Source of the DNA: Dama dama
Taxonomy: Eukaryota; Chordata; Mammalia; Artiodactyla; Cervidae
Assembly (NCBI RefSeq): GCF_033118175.1
Contig: NC_083697.1
Location: forward strand, 28,866,001 to 28,930,000
DNA: 64,000 bases
Reading direction: 5' to 3'
The position numbers and the translations under genes are program-made. Below, piece by piece: positions 1 through 11,862 of the stretch; within the stretch, counting starts at the first letter, position 1, and every line of letters starts with the position of its first letter. The notes below the pieces were generated by a model that was not told where the DNA came from, made no database searches, and saw only the letters and a program-made list of their open reading frames with translations.

Positions 1-25
1 GGATTATGAATTAGAGATTAATGTT

Positions 26-158
26 GTTTTTTATTTTTTTTGCCACGCTGTGTGGCATGTGGGTTCTTAGTTCCACAACTAGGGAGACAAGGGATCAAAC
101 CAGTGCCTGCCTGCTGTGGAAGCATGGAGCCCTAACCACTGGACCGCCAGGGAATTCC
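26..158 (-). mobile_element. CHR-2-type tRNA-derived SINE
   Basis: The copy starts with a T-rich tract (its poly(A) tail on the other strand) and reads through the GGGATCAAACC box-B-like block to ACCGCCAGGGAATTCC, the inverted head of cetartiodactyl CHR SINEs. It is diverged, so the insertion is old. The family name is from memory, not from alignment. Confidence 0.75.
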
Positions 159-1884
159 TAAGACATTAAAAATATTCTTTTGATCAAATATAGAGAAACG
201 GATCACATTCTCTTAAGTCTGATAACTTTAGTTTGGATTTTCATTTTTTACTAATTCTCCAATATCAATAAAAATATGTCCTTTATGTTTTAAGAGAAAA
301 GGATTCATCATGTGAACCAGCAATACTTGCTTCTTTGCATATGGTGACAACTGTCCTAGAGGGAGAAAATGGTTTCCTCAAAGAAAAAAATCATAACCAC
401 CTTCCAAATACATACACATAATGATTTGCAGGCACCAAAATCAGGCCTTATACAGAGGACTGTTCACTTCCAGAGTCTTGATATGAAGGCCTTTTCACAA
501 TGACCACTCCCGTAGATAAACGCTTCAATATATGCAGATGTCAGTGTATAAAGTGAGCGGGGGGAAAAAGGTTAACCACCCTGTCTTCTATGTCTGAAAA
601 GATCTGATGCAAATATTTCTTTCTCTCATGTCTCTTTGTCAGTGATCTTGAATACATGGCAATAAACAAAATATTTACTCAAACTCATAATTGACAAGTT
701 AGTGTGAAAATGTGATTTATTTTATGTTTTTATTTATATATGTTGTTTAGTGAGGAAAATCTGAAATGAACTGCCTTTAGGGCTTTTAACCATAGGAGAA
801 CTCAACTTTTATGAATCTCACTGTTAGCACCTGGAAGTAATGAAATCATTCAGTCAACTCTCAATTGTATGTGGATGAATGAGTCATGGAATCAACACAT
901 ATGTAATCCAACAGTTGTTAATGAAACCTTTTAAATGAGAGTGAAGGGAAGGAATCTTGACTAAGAAGGAGCAGAAAGGGGGCTTTTGGCGTGCTGGTAA
1001 TGTTCTATTTAACATTAAATGTGTTCACTTTGAGATAATTCATTAAAGTCATACCTTTGTGACTTGGGCAGTCTCTTAGTTATGCGATTTCCCCAGTTTT
1101 TAAAAGCTATTATAAAAAGAAAAAATTTTAAATGAAAACATTACATGATCTAATAAGCTCCATGAAATAATGTATTTGTCTTGTCCAACATTACATTCCC
1201 AGTGTACCTGGCACATAGGAAGGACTCAAGATATATTCAAAAGAATTAATGGTTAAAAAGAAATTCTACAACACACAAGTGGAAGAGCTTATATAAAAAG
1301 CAAAGGTTCTTTTTCAGCATGATTAACTTTTCAACACTCTTAACTTCCTCTTTTTGGTTTTCCTGGGTGTTCTTTTCATATCTCCAAACACTATGCTTAT
1401 ATCTTTTTTCTTAGTTGATCAAGTTTAGACATTGTGGCCTTGCTATGAAAGATGAGGACTCAGCTCATACCACTACCACTTACCTATCTTCTTCCTCCAA
1501 ATATAGTTATAATTAGTGAGACCTTGAACCAATTCAGAATCAAAATACTGAATTTTACATTCAATTTCTGTATCATGTTTGCCTTCAATTTCTTTGGCAA
1601 TATGAACATTGAGTAAAGAATAATTAACAACAAAAAGATGCAACTCCAGAACACATGAATGTCAGGAAGAAGCTGGACTGGGACCATAAATGATAACTCA
1701 GAATACAAAAATAGAGAGCTCCTCTTATTATCCTCATATGATAATCAATAATTGTCTTTGTACCTTCTCATGTGCATCTTCCTTAAGTTGACCTATCTCA
1801 ATAAGGCAAGAAAATCTGAAATCTTCCAACAGTACTATTATAAGAAAAAAATAATTTCAGAGGGAGATGCTTAGTCTAACCTTT
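159..1884. other. AT-rich non-coding DNA with an L2 tail
   Basis: I see no gene here. About 1180-1255 resembles the L2 3' tail (cacataggaaggactcaag, then a poorly kept AATA-type end). The 74-codon minus-strand frame at 1484-1708 has no recognisable family and looks like chance. Confidence 0.5.
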
Positions 1885-1960
1885 CTCTTTTTTTCTTTTG
1901 AAGAGAGAAAATGAGGCCCAGAGAAATTAATTTGCCCCAAGTCACAGAGCTTATCAATAG
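1885..1960 (+). repeat. MIR core fragment
   Basis: The order 'gaggcccagagaaatt ... ttgcccc aagtcacagagct' is the classic MIR core on the plus strand. It directly abuts the L2 fragment to its right. Confidence 0.65.
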
Positions 1961-2830
1961 CAGCCTACCAATATTTTGTCCAGTTATTTACTTATTCATT
2001 CAGCAAACTTACCGAGCACTGTGCACATAAAAAGCAAGATGAAATCCCTGCTGTCAAGATATCTTCTGTCTAGAAAGTATAGGAAGCCAAGAGTCCATGG
2101 ACTGGGAGCACAAAAGTCTTTATGGGGAAGTCAGGGAGAATGGATAGAGAAGGGACCGAGAAATGGTGATGTGTACATGTGCCTGAAGGCTGCGTAGTGA
2201 GTGCAATGGCTAGGAAGGAAAGGACACTCCTCACCCAACGAGTGCATATGCAGAGGCCTCCAAAGTGAGAAAACATGGTGGACAGGAACTGAAAAGTGAT
2301 CCGGGGGACTTGAGAAGCAGAGGATGGGTGAGCAGTAGGGTTTTGAGCTGAGAAGTGCAGGAATCAGCTTGTGAAGACAATGGAGATTCATTTCAGAAAT
2401 ACAAAGATTGTGATATGATCAGACTTGCCCTTTAGAAAGCTGACTTTTATGCTGAAATGAAGGATGGACTAGAAGCAGGAGATTATGCACCAGGAGACAA
2501 TGCAAAAAAAAAAAAAAAAAAAAGAAAGCTAGAGATTCAATGAGGAAGGGATGAATTCTGGAGATGAGAGGAGGCTGAATTGATAGAATTTGGTGATGTA
2601 CTGGAAGAAATGAGTGAGTGTTCATGAAGAATGGGTTCCTAGATTTCTGGCATGGGAAACCTACTGAGTGGGCCATAGTGGGCCAACAACTGTATTCCCT
2701 AATGTGCTGGGAAAAGCAATTTGGTGGGTGGGAATGATGATAATTTGATATTGGCATATGGATGGGGACATCCATGTAATGATACTTGACTGCCTCAGCA
2801 ATAAAATTATCTTCTGTGGCCTGCCTTGAA
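1960..2830 (-). repeat. L2 LINE fragment, antisense
   Basis: Read on the minus strand this is the L2 3' half. On the plus strand one sees the typical inverted blocks: 'gagcactgtgcacat', 'aaatccctgctgtcaag', 'tgatatgatcagacttgcc' and 'gggttcctagatttctggc'. A 20-base A run at about 2502-2521 interrupts it. The overlapping minus-strand frame of 158 codons (2419-2895) is L2/poly(T) translation, not a gene. Confidence 0.65.
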
Positions 2831-4658
2831 TGAATGGACTCCTTCAGTTTAACACATTTTTTGTAAGTATAGCACAACTGCCACTTGCTCCCCAACCCAC
2901 CCCCATTACGAATCTATTTCAACTTGGACTAATGCCTATTTGACCATTATGGTAGACTTTCTAAGAGAAATTGGAAACTTTTCCTGCCCATCATAAAAAA
3001 GAACTTCAAGGTAAATGACTGATAAGGCAATGTTTTAAAACAGTCAGGAAATATTAAAATGTCCCAAGCTGTGCTTGTTACATTTAGTTAAATGTCTAAA
3101 ATGGGAAACTGGGTAAACACATGGAGAAATCATAAAGGCATTATATCAAATGAATGGTATGATATAGCATGGGAGCAAGGAAGTACAATTATCTGTTGTC
3201 AAATACCATGCTTTTGATTTTAACATCTCACATGTACTGAGGTCTGCTTAACACAACTGACTTCAGAATGTGGGAGAAATGACCATTGATTTCAATTAAT
3301 CAAAAGGAGGATAAGCCACAGTGAAATATCTACAAAAAAGTTCTATTCAAGGACAACCTTTCCCTCCTTCCTTTCATTCTGACCTTCCTCTTCTCATCCA
3401 TAGTATACAGAATTTATCCTTTTCTCTGTAATTCTGAGTCACTTTCTAGATTTTTATTTTTCACATTTAAGTAAAAAATAAAGTTCAAGATCTAATTTCG
3501 TAGAGGATTCTCCCCAAAACTTTATCTATGCTTTCATTATCTTTTGTTTTAGCCAAAGTTTTCAACATTAAATTTAACTTTTATTCTTTAACTTCATGTT
3601 TTTTCCTACTTTAAATGTCCTCTGTATGAACAGCCAATCATCCTCCTTCCATCCTTCCATATTGTCTTTAACTTTATAAGTCACACAGGTGTTTATATTA
3701 TATCAAGAGCATCACACCAGATGCTATACATTTTTAGGGATTCTTTTCTTCTGACCTCAGGACCACACCTAGCCCCCATTTAAAAGAAAAATACATTCTT
3801 TATAAGTCTTAATGATCAAACACCAATAAATGGTTAACTTAGAAAATAAACCTACATCTAAGTTAAGAACTAGGAGACAAAGTTCTTAAAACATCAATAA
3901 AACAGGAGTCAGGGATTCAGGTTAAAACACTAAAGAAAAAAAAGAGTCATTTTCTCCATTCCTAAAATTCTTGTCTTGGAAGACATATTTTCCAAGACAA
4001 TTAAGCTGTTCAAACGAACTGCATGCAGGCTTGAACCTAGAACCAATGAATAGACAGATTAGGGAATCTGTCATCACTTTTAATTTTTATTCTTTCAAGC
4101 TTAATATCATTAGAATTGATTTCTGGAGATAAAAATGAAGGATACATTTGCCCTGACACTGAAATATAGTTTGATGTGTTTAGTAAAAGTACACAATAGA
4201 TAGTAATAAAAATGATAATTTTGTAAAATAATTATTTTGGCAAAGTTCATTTTAGCAATTACTTTCTTAATGTTAACTCAACTCTTACTATAGATGTATG
4301 CTTAACTTTATATAGGTTTTGTATTTTTTTTAGTTCAAGTTAGCAAAAAAGAAAAATCTCATGTACAAGCACTAATGTAATGAATCTCAGGTATCAAAAG
4401 GCTTAAATCTAAGAAAATTCCAAAGTTTTATTTTCCAGTAGGAAATGTCTGAACTGTCCATATAATTTTTGACTACCCCAGTGAAGACTGTGACAACATT
4501 ACAGCTCTGTGTTTTGTTTATGCCCAGAAGTTATGAAAAAGAAAATTCTGACTGACGGAGCTTTTGTAAAATTCTTTATGTCTTATTCTTTAAAAGGAGA
4601 GGAAAATAACTATCTGAGAAAATCAAAATTCCACAGTTCCAACTAAAAAGAAATTATA
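2831..4658. other. Unique AT-rich DNA, no gene seen
   Basis: No recognisable repeat, exon or long frame. The only local structure noted is the hairpin at 3971-4000. Confidence 0.5.
3971..4000. repeat. Short perfect inverted repeat (hairpin)
   Basis: The arms ttgtcttggaa (3971-3981) and ttccaagacaa (3990-4000) are exact reverse complements, 11 bases each, around an 8-base loop. No run of T or A follows that would suggest a known RNA class. Chance or a small cruciform are both possible. Confidence 0.6.
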
Positions 4659-4742
4659 TCCAATCTATACTGGCAAATATCTGACACTTTGCACTTATTG
4701 GTACATAGAAAGCGCTCAACAACTATTTGTTGAATGAAAGAA
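4659..4742 (+). repeat. L2 3' tail
   Basis: 'ggtacatagaaagcgctcaa' followed by 'ctatttgttgaatgaa' is the recognisable 3' end of L2. Confidence 0.7.
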
Positions 4743-6083
4743 TCCCATAAGTTTTGCTCCATTTTGTTTGCTTTAAAAAAAGGCAGCCGTTTTCTGCAAA
4801 GAACAAAAATTATACTAGTTTACCTTGCATTCTGGGAAGAAGTAAAAAACTAGTTCTTGCTTCCTAAATGCCTAAATATTCATATTCAAAGAGCATCTGA
4901 AATTCACTAGAACAATAATTTATTAAAAAGTACCCCATATGGGTCAGAATAAAAGCTGATTGTAAGATTTTTGGCCTAATGATGAGAATGTAAATGAAAA
5001 GTAAAAAGCCAATTTGTAATGGGGACTTAAACCATCTGTTTCATTATTCTAATGTCAAATAGGCAAGAAATTAATGCAGCTGAAACTTGTAGTACTGATA
5101 ATTAAATCAATCAGTTACTGTAAAAAATACAAGAGAATAATAAAAAACTAATTTATTTTTAAAATTTAAAATACAATGTTAAAATTTTTAAATACAATGA
5201 TGTTTTTAGGACTAATATTCTAAATGTAACAAATATTTTTATCCATAATCTACAATCTTGAAGAGTCTATATACTCTTTAACAAATCAAACTGTGTATCA
5301 CTGTTGTGTAAAACTGCTTAGGTTTAATTTTAGTCAAGCAATAAGATTTCACTTTACAACTTATTTTCTAAGCTATTAGTTGATGTTCAAGAGTAGGTCT
5401 ACCAACTTCACCTGAAAATATAAAAGCATATTAATTTGCATTCAGGAGCCCTCACTAGAACAACAGACACCAAAGGTATGAAACAATGTCATCATTGTGA
5501 AAAGAATGTTACTTTTTTTCATCTAACAGAGAGGCACTGGATACTAATTAATGAAATATTGCCAAGATAAGTGTCTTGGTAATATTATCTTAACTACTAA
5601 CTCCACTAGATTATCTGGTTGCAAATATTAATCTTTTTTAAAAGGGAAAAACAAAAATCATGCTTAAGAAACTAAACTGACTTGCTAAACTATGTCGCAA
5701 GTCCCAACTTTCCTCTCTGAACATGAATGAATACCTCTATCTTTAAAACTCTCAGTCTCCTAAGCAGTGACAGGGTCAACTAAGTATGTTTCTGATGACT
5801 TATTTGTTCACCTCTAAGAACACTCTAGGGGAATTTAGTATTTATGGGAGATACAAGACAGCAAATGAGAAGTCATTCCCAGAACGCAGGGTAAACTGCT
5901 TCAATGTGGTTTTCTGGTCACCAAGCAGCAGCCGTCAATTAACTCTGATCAGACACAAATGTAGATACAGCAGCAGCACATTTAAAAGTGTCCCCCAGCC
6001 TGAAAATTCTGTTCTTTCCCTTCCTCCTTCTCTTCTTAAAACATAAATCATGCCACCTTTATATGATTTATAGTATAAACAGA
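4743..6083. other. Unique AT-rich DNA upstream of the CpG island
   Basis: No repeat or gene is recognised. The 86-codon plus-strand frame at 5786-6046 has no known domain and no obvious promoter; I treat it as chance. Confidence 0.45.
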
Positions 6084-6402
6084 AAACCAATCAGTCAAAG
6101 AAAACAACCTCCCTACTAAAAGGGGAATAAAAATTTTGCATAGCCATTGATTCTTAAGTATCCACTCTTGTTAATGTGTTTCCTAGTTAATATGTAGACT
6201 AGAAGAGCATTACCTGAATATTCCCTCTTACTGGTTAAATTTCTCTGCATTTCCACATACACTTTCTACAGCAGTCATTTCTATGCTCAGAACAGCACTT
6301 CTACTAATAAGTTCTGAAAAAGACATTTTGACTACTTTATAAAAAATCTATACAGAAACTCAGATATCATTTTTTAAATGTATTGTTTCAAAATATCAAC
6401 TA
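6084..6402 (+). repeat. Diverged local duplication, copy A
   Basis: This block aligns by eye, same orientation, with 7820-8146. Shared landmarks in order are 'aaccaatca', 'gcattacctgaatatt'/'gcacacaatctgaacatt', 'ctctgcatttcca', 'tatgctcagaacagcac' and 'tttttaaatgtatt'. Identity in the best 100 bases looks near 80 percent and is lower elsewhere. It could be an old local duplication or two copies of an unnamed ancient repeat. Confidence 0.6.
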
Positions 6403-7819
6403 CTGTTCTTACTTCTCCCAAGTTCAAACTAATTGAAGGTTATGAAGTAACCACTTCCCCCAGAAGCCAGAACTTTCACTTCTTCTGAACAGGGGAATAC
6501 CTCTCATAAATTAGGTAAAAATAAGGGCTTGCTGATTGAATGATAGTCCAAGATTCCTGTAGCTGCCAATTCCTTATCGGGGCCTTCCATCTACCACAAT
6601 GAGCAATCCCTGAAAGTTAAGTTAAGGTAGTAACTTTCTTCATCATTTATCTGGAAGTCTGAAAGTAGTAGTAAAAACAAGCTCCATAGATACCAGTTTC
6701 TCAACTAGTGTCAATTTGTTCCAAGGAACATAACAAGAGAAATATGAGGACTGTGATCACTAAATCTAAAATTCTGCCTATTTCAGACCAATTGAGCTTT
6801 CATTAAGGGCAACTCAGTCATTACAGATGATCTTGTTTAAGAGGTAGAAGAAGGAAGTGCAAAGATCAAAGGAGTGCTTACAAAGGGGAACAACTATTTT
6901 TGTACCTATACTCCAGTATTTACTAACGAGTTTGAAAAACAGGGGCGTTTATTCAGCCCATGTAAATGCCAGCTGCAGGACATAAGATAAAACTGAAAGC
7001 TTAAAACAAAGGTAACAGATTTTCAAATGCCACCAACCCCTAATTGGATTATAGCATTTTCCCGAAAAAGTCTTTCAAAGTTAGAAGTGGTTTTCTGTTC
7101 ACAGCAAGCAGTATTTCACTGCCAGCATTAAATCTACACATAATGAGTCTTTCTTTGTGTTCACATTTGCCCAGTAGGCCGTGGCTTAGGAAGACATTTT
7201 ATCTAAATAAGCTCCAGAGGGCTTTGAGGAGTTGCAGGTATGTCAATATGGATAAGTAAATTCAGGAGATCTGTTTGCTATATATGTTCTTCTCACTTTA
7301 GCAATTTAATTACATGATCAATCTCTCTTTCCTATCTTCTGAAGTTCACAAGCTCAAAAAAATGCTTTGCTTTAAGTTATTTACATGATTTCTTTAGCGC
7401 ATCAAACAGTAAAAGGATTCATCTCTAGAAAGCACAATGTTAAAATCAGGAAAACAACATGCTTCAGCTGAGGGCTTTATTTTAATCAGATCCCCTTTAA
7501 AAGTTCTAGCAAACACAAACACAATTTAAACTATTCAGGAATATTCACTTGAGGTATTTTGCGAGAAAAATAAGCACTGAATACCTCAATCCTAAACTTC
7601 AGTGTTTACCAAAGATCATTAGTTTGCAGAGGAGCCATTTCTATGCCAGAGTTACTAAATGTTTTAGTAATACCATAGTCATTTTCGCAGATTACGGGCT
7701 TTAAAACAAAATCCTTAAGTTAAATAAAGTTATTTAGTTAACTGCAATGCTGAAAAACCCTACTTAACAAAGTCCATGAAAAGATCTTAAATCTTGATAA
7801 TCAACAAGGTCAACCAACC
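6403..7819. other. Unique DNA between the duplicated blocks
   Basis: No gene or named repeat is recognised. The 71-codon frame at 7044-7259 lacks family features. A short (CAAC)n-like run sits near 7810-7822. Confidence 0.45.
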
Positions 7820-8146
7820 AACCAATCATCCTACAAACAACTCTCCTAATTTACTACGGTAAATTAACGAGAAATTTTACCTAGCATTGATTTTCAAACA
7901 ACACTCCCGGCAATTTCATTACTGTTCAACCTATGGACTAAGAGCACACAATCTGAACATTTACTCTATTGGCCAAACTACTCTGCATTTCCAGATACAC
8001 GGTCTACTGCAGTCATCTGTATGCTCAGAACAGCACGTCTACCGACGAGTTCTGACGATGAGAAAGATAATATTTTGACATCTTTATCAAAAATGTATAC
8101 CAAAACTCAGCTCTTTTTAAAATGTATTATTTTAAAATGTCATAAT
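7820..8146 (+). repeat. Diverged local duplication, copy B
   Basis: Partner of 6084-6402, about 1.74 kb downstream. This copy keeps more CpGs than copy A. The 63-codon frame at 7887-8078 lies inside it but is not kept in copy A, which argues against a coding role. Confidence 0.6.
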
Positions 8147-8613
8147 AGCTTTGTTTATATCATTTTTGTTTGAGAAGTCACGCATAACACACGGTCCGAG
8201 TGTTTTACATAATCAGACTGTCTCAAAAGTGTCCTAAGTGGGTATTTCGCTTTCAAATGCCAGTCCCTGTAGGATCAGTACCAGGCCCGCCTTGCTTTTT
8301 GAAAGGTACACACAGGTCCTATAGTAGGTAAATATATTCTGTCCTGGCTGTGGGTGGGGTGGTGTGTGAGAGAATGCGAGGGAACTGGGGGCTTCTTTCG
8401 GAAGGAGGAGTTCAGGAATAAGGCTGTCCGATCAATCTGGGGGAGCCGGGGAGGGCTTTCCCGGCTGAAAGGACTGACATGCACTTCTGCTTTCATTTCA
8501 TGAAACGCCCTTAGGTGAAATCTGGTTCGGCACTGCACCAACCACCTTCCCCTCTCTCCTCCGCGCCCAAGCGCACCTCAATCCTCAAGCCAACCCCCGG
8601 CAGGGAGCGGGGG

Positions 8614-8625
8614 GTGAGTATAAAA
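8614..8625 (+). promoter_or_regulatory. Overlapping donor-like GTGAGTA and TATA-like motif
   Basis: GTGAGTA starts at 8614 and TATAAAA at 8619. The first would fit a plus-strand 5' splice site, the second a TATA box firing near 8650. They overlap, so at most one is likely to work in a given transcript. This is motif-level evidence only. Confidence 0.25.
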
Positions 8626-8923
8626 AAGAAAAGTTGCCCCGAGTTCCCCTCCGCGTCCCGTTCCCGCCGGGCGGAGGGACAGAGGAGAAGTAACTGCCCG
8701 GCCGAGCAGCCGCGGCCCTCCGGCCGAGCGGCCGTGCTCAGTCCGGATGTGCCGGGCCCCCGGCTGGCCGAGCCCATGCGCCTCTCCACCACTGTCAACC
8801 TGCCCCTCCGGTCTAGCCGAGCGGTTAGCGCAGGAATGAGGAAGTCCGAGCGGGGCTGGAGGGGTGCGGGGCGGGCGGGTGGCGGGAGCCGGGCCCGCGC
8901 GGCCCCCACTGGCCCGAGTTCGG

Positions 8924-8932
8924 CTTACCCTG
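8924..8932 (-). promoter_or_regulatory. Candidate minus-strand first-exon splice donor
   Basis: On the minus strand the bases read CAGG|GTAAG, with the GT at 8928-8927. This is a good 5' splice site inside the CpG island. If used, the gene is transcribed leftward and 1-8.9 kb would be its first intron. No transcript evidence is available here. Confidence 0.3.
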
Positions 8933-9417
8933 CTGGCAGGTCCGCGGTCGGCCTCCCTGCGCCTGTGGCTCCCGCTCCGGGGCGGCGCGGGCCTGGGGGC
9001 CGGGGAAGGGAGAGGCGGCGGCCGGCCGGAGCCGGAGCGGGTCCGGGTGCTGGGTGGGCCGGCTTGGGTCCGGGCCGGCAGGCAGGCAGGCGGGCGGGCG
9101 CGCGGTCTCGCCGGGCCAGTCAGCGCCGCGCCATGTCCGCAGCGCGGGAGGAGGGAGCGCAGGGCGCGGGGTTGCGGGGCCGCGGCGTCGCCGCCTTCCC
9201 GGCCGCGGCGGCTCCGGCCTGGGCTGCGCTGGGCTCTCGGGGCCGGGCCGGCGGCTGCGCGCAGGCCGAGGGCGGCGGCGGCGGCGAGAGGCCCGACCGA
9301 CGGGAAGGGCAGGGGAAGCTGTCAGCGCGTCGCCGGGCCGCACCGGTGGCGAAACCTCCTCTTCCTGCCCCGGCTCGCTGGTGCACTTCTCTCTCTTTCT
9401 CTCTCGCTCACTCTCTC

Positions 9418-9448
9418 ACTTCCTGGCTGGAAATTCCCACTGACGTCG
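9418..9448 (+). promoter_or_regulatory. ETS / NF-kB / CRE motif cluster
   Basis: Within 31 bases lie CACTTCCTGG (ETS-type, 9418-9427), GGAAATTCCC (9429-9438; its complement GGGAATTTCC is a perfect NF-kB consensus) and TGACGTCG (9441-9448, CRE-like with one change from TGACGTCA). A CT-rich tract precedes them. Clustering in a CpG island makes a real promoter element plausible. Confidence 0.5.
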
Positions 9449-9835
9449 AGAGAGAAGACAGACAGACGGACACACGCGCGCAAGGCGCGGGGGCGGGAGG
9501 TGGGGTCGCCGCCGGGGGTGGGGAAAGCCCGCACTCCGGTGGGACCGAGCGCCCCCGGCCCGGCCCCGCCTGCCGGCTCGGCGCCCGCCCCCCGGAGCCG
9601 CTGCGGGGCGCAGGCGAGGGGCGCGCGCTCGGCGGCCGGGACGCCGGGGTCCCCCGCCGGCGCTCCCGGAGCCGCGAGGGCAGTAGCGGACGGGGACGCC
9701 CCCTGCGAGCGCCTGCGGAGCCGAGTCTTCCCGAGAAGCGGGAGGCGCGGAGGCGGCGGCCCTGCGGTTGTCCGGAGTCGAGCGGTCCAGAGCCCCTAAG
9801 GACAGGCCCGAGCATCTGGAGGGGATGATGGGTCG

Positions 9836-10214
9836 GCATGGGGCCAAGCACGCTGTGTATAAAAATAAATCTCCTCGGTATATTCCATTTAAGTGCTCTC
9901 AGTTACTCTCAAATCTCTTCACAGATTAAACTGGAATGTCTATAGCATAACTGATTTCTGTCCAGGAAGGTCTGAACACCTACTGGTTTGGGGTGAGGTC
10001 TCAAATCTCCTGGTTTTGACAGTTATTCAGAACTTCCAATTACAGGGCATAGTCAGGCCTTTATGATAATAACTGTGGGTGGAATTATAGTGATGATGGT
10101 AGAAATGGTTTTGGTTCACAGCTCATAAAGAAATACTGATCCAGCAAATGGGAAATTTGTCTCTTTCTTTTTTTTTTTCTGGAGAGACCGATGATAGAAG
10201 TCACTGAGGGGCCT
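9836..10214. other. AT-rich flank of the CpG island
   Basis: No repeat or gene is recognised. A TATAAAAATAAA stretch lies at about 9858, just outside the island. Confidence 0.4.
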
Positions 10215-10400
10215 CCCAGTGATCACCATTCACTAGCTTTTGAGCTTTACGTGCCAGGCACTGTGCTAGGTGCGGGCAGGAAATCCCTTGGGGTAGATTA
10301 GTTCCCCTGAACTGACAAGAAACTGAGCTGAGATAGTTTCGAGCTAATTATCTCATTACTGAATTCAGTGATAACTGTGTAAATTGAACTTTAAAGCATC
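10215..10400 (+). repeat. MIR fragment
   Basis: 'gtgccaggcactgtgctagg' is the MIR hallmark; the weaker 'aagaaactgagctgag' further on fits the core. Confidence 0.6.
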
Positions 10401-10517
10401 AGGAATCAGAGGACCACCAGGCCAAGTGTTGCTATGGCATTAAATTGCCCCAGCAATACTCCCTTGGCGCCCACTCCTCGCCTTCCCTCCTGCCCTCTCA
10501 GGTTATAAGAATCTTCT

Positions 10518-10705
10518 TGGTACTTTCCCGGTGGTCCAGTGGCTAAGACTCCGCTCTCCCAAAGGGGCGGGGAAGAGGGGGAGGAGGGTGGTAAGGGGTA
10601 GGGTGCCATTCCTCATCAGGGCACTGGGTCCCACATACCACAGCTAAAGATTGAAGATCCCACGTGCCTCGACTAAGACCCAGCACAACCAAATTTTTAA
10701 AAACT
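10518..10705 (+). mobile_element. CHR-2-type SINE
   Basis: It begins 'ctttcccggtggtccagtgg', matches the tRNA-derived head, is broken by a G-rich insertion at about 10562-10605, and ends in an A-rich tail near 'ccaaatttttaaaaa'. Confidence 0.7.
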
Positions 10706-11862
10706 CAACATTTAAAAAACGAAAAGAGTCTTCTTGATGGAGTGTTTGGCAGAGGAGTAGAGATCCATTTGTTTGGGTCTGGAGTGAATCTCTGTGGTGA
10801 CCTTGGGATCAACCACAACAACCTTCCTTCAAGTCTGACATCACCTTTCTAAAGCACATTCGCAGCGCATAAAATCTGTTCCATAAATAGTAAATGTCTT
10901 TAAAGATGAATTATTCTTTTCTTTAAAATGTTATACACATTGTTTCACCAAAGAATTGGTCATAAGAGTATATCCCAGACATGGAGAGACCTGGAAAGGA
11001 GAAAATGTGGGCGAGTCAGGGTTTAGACCCAAGGCAACTTGACCTCTGCTTTTAGGAGGCTAAGATGCAGGTGGTGGGAGAGAAGTTGCCATTTGTGGAA
11101 AATAGACTGTAGAAGTCCTGGTATCATACATCCTTTTCTTTGAGGCAGTGAAGGAAGAATGGAGTATCTACTGTTTTACCTCTTTATGGGAATCACAAAA
11201 TAATAGTCTTTTGCTGCTTCTGTACATTAATAATTTGGAATTTACCAACAATGTAACTGGGCAAAACAAAGACTTTCATGGCACAATATATCTTAAATAA
11301 ACTACTCAGGCTAGAAAGAGTTGATATTTTATGAGGTCCTCTCATAATCTAAGCAGAAGATGATTTGGACTCAGCCTCATATCGTAGCAGTAGAATGAGT
11401 GCTTACTATTTGTGGCATTGTTTCCAGCATATTTATGTGATGTTTGGGATAAATAAGACTACCAGATGTTTTTTTAAGAAACCAAAATCTCAGGGATTCA
11501 GCACAGTAAAACTTTAAAACGTCACTTCTCTCTCACTCACAATCGGCTGCAGAAGCTCCTGGGTGGTGGCACACAGGGGCAGCTCTCCTCCAGACAGGAC
11601 TCAACCATTCAGAATCCTCCCATCATCTAACTCCTCCATCATTATGTGTTGTTTCCAATTTTGCCTCAGAAAAGGAAGAGAAGGAGCATTCGAAATGTAT
11701 GTCTTCTTTCAGCTCCCTTTGATTGAAAGTGACACATTTCTGCTCACATTACCTGGCCCCGCTTTATTAAGGAACCCAGGAAACAGTTTTGCTGGGTATT
11801 TAGGAAGAGGAAATAGGTTGGGTGAGCACCCAATTAATCCTTGCTACACATGTATTAGGGAG
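10706..11862. other. Unique DNA, no gene seen
   Basis: No named repeat or coding exon is recognised. The 163-codon frame at 11563-12054 runs into the Bov-tA copy, and its C-terminal half is SINE translation. Confidence 0.45.

Larger units (their letters stand above)
8500..9835. promoter_or_regulatory. CpG island, probable promoter and first exon
   Basis: From about 8500 the sequence changes abruptly from AT-rich to very GC- and CpG-rich, with many Sp1-type GGGCGG/CCCGCC words, GGC triplet runs near 9270, and CGCG-rich tracts. It returns to AT-rich at about 9840. In mammals an unmethylated island of about 1.3 kb usually marks a transcription start. Long open frames on both strands here (for example 8515-9828 plus, 9408-9851 minus) reflect scarce stop codons in GC-rich DNA and encode low-complexity Arg/Pro/Gly/Ala sequence. 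I recognise no protein, so the first exon is probably untranslated or only briefly coding. Gene identity and strand are undetermined. Confidence 0.85.

Noticed and set aside
2419..2895. 158-codon minus-strand frame
   Set aside because: It reads through a poly(T) run and antisense L2 sequence.
8515..9828. 437-codon plus-strand open frame, and long minus-strand frames, in the CpG island
   Set aside because: Several frames on both strands are open at once, which is expected when stop codons are rare in GC-rich DNA. The translations are low-complexity Arg/Pro/Gly/Ala with no domain.
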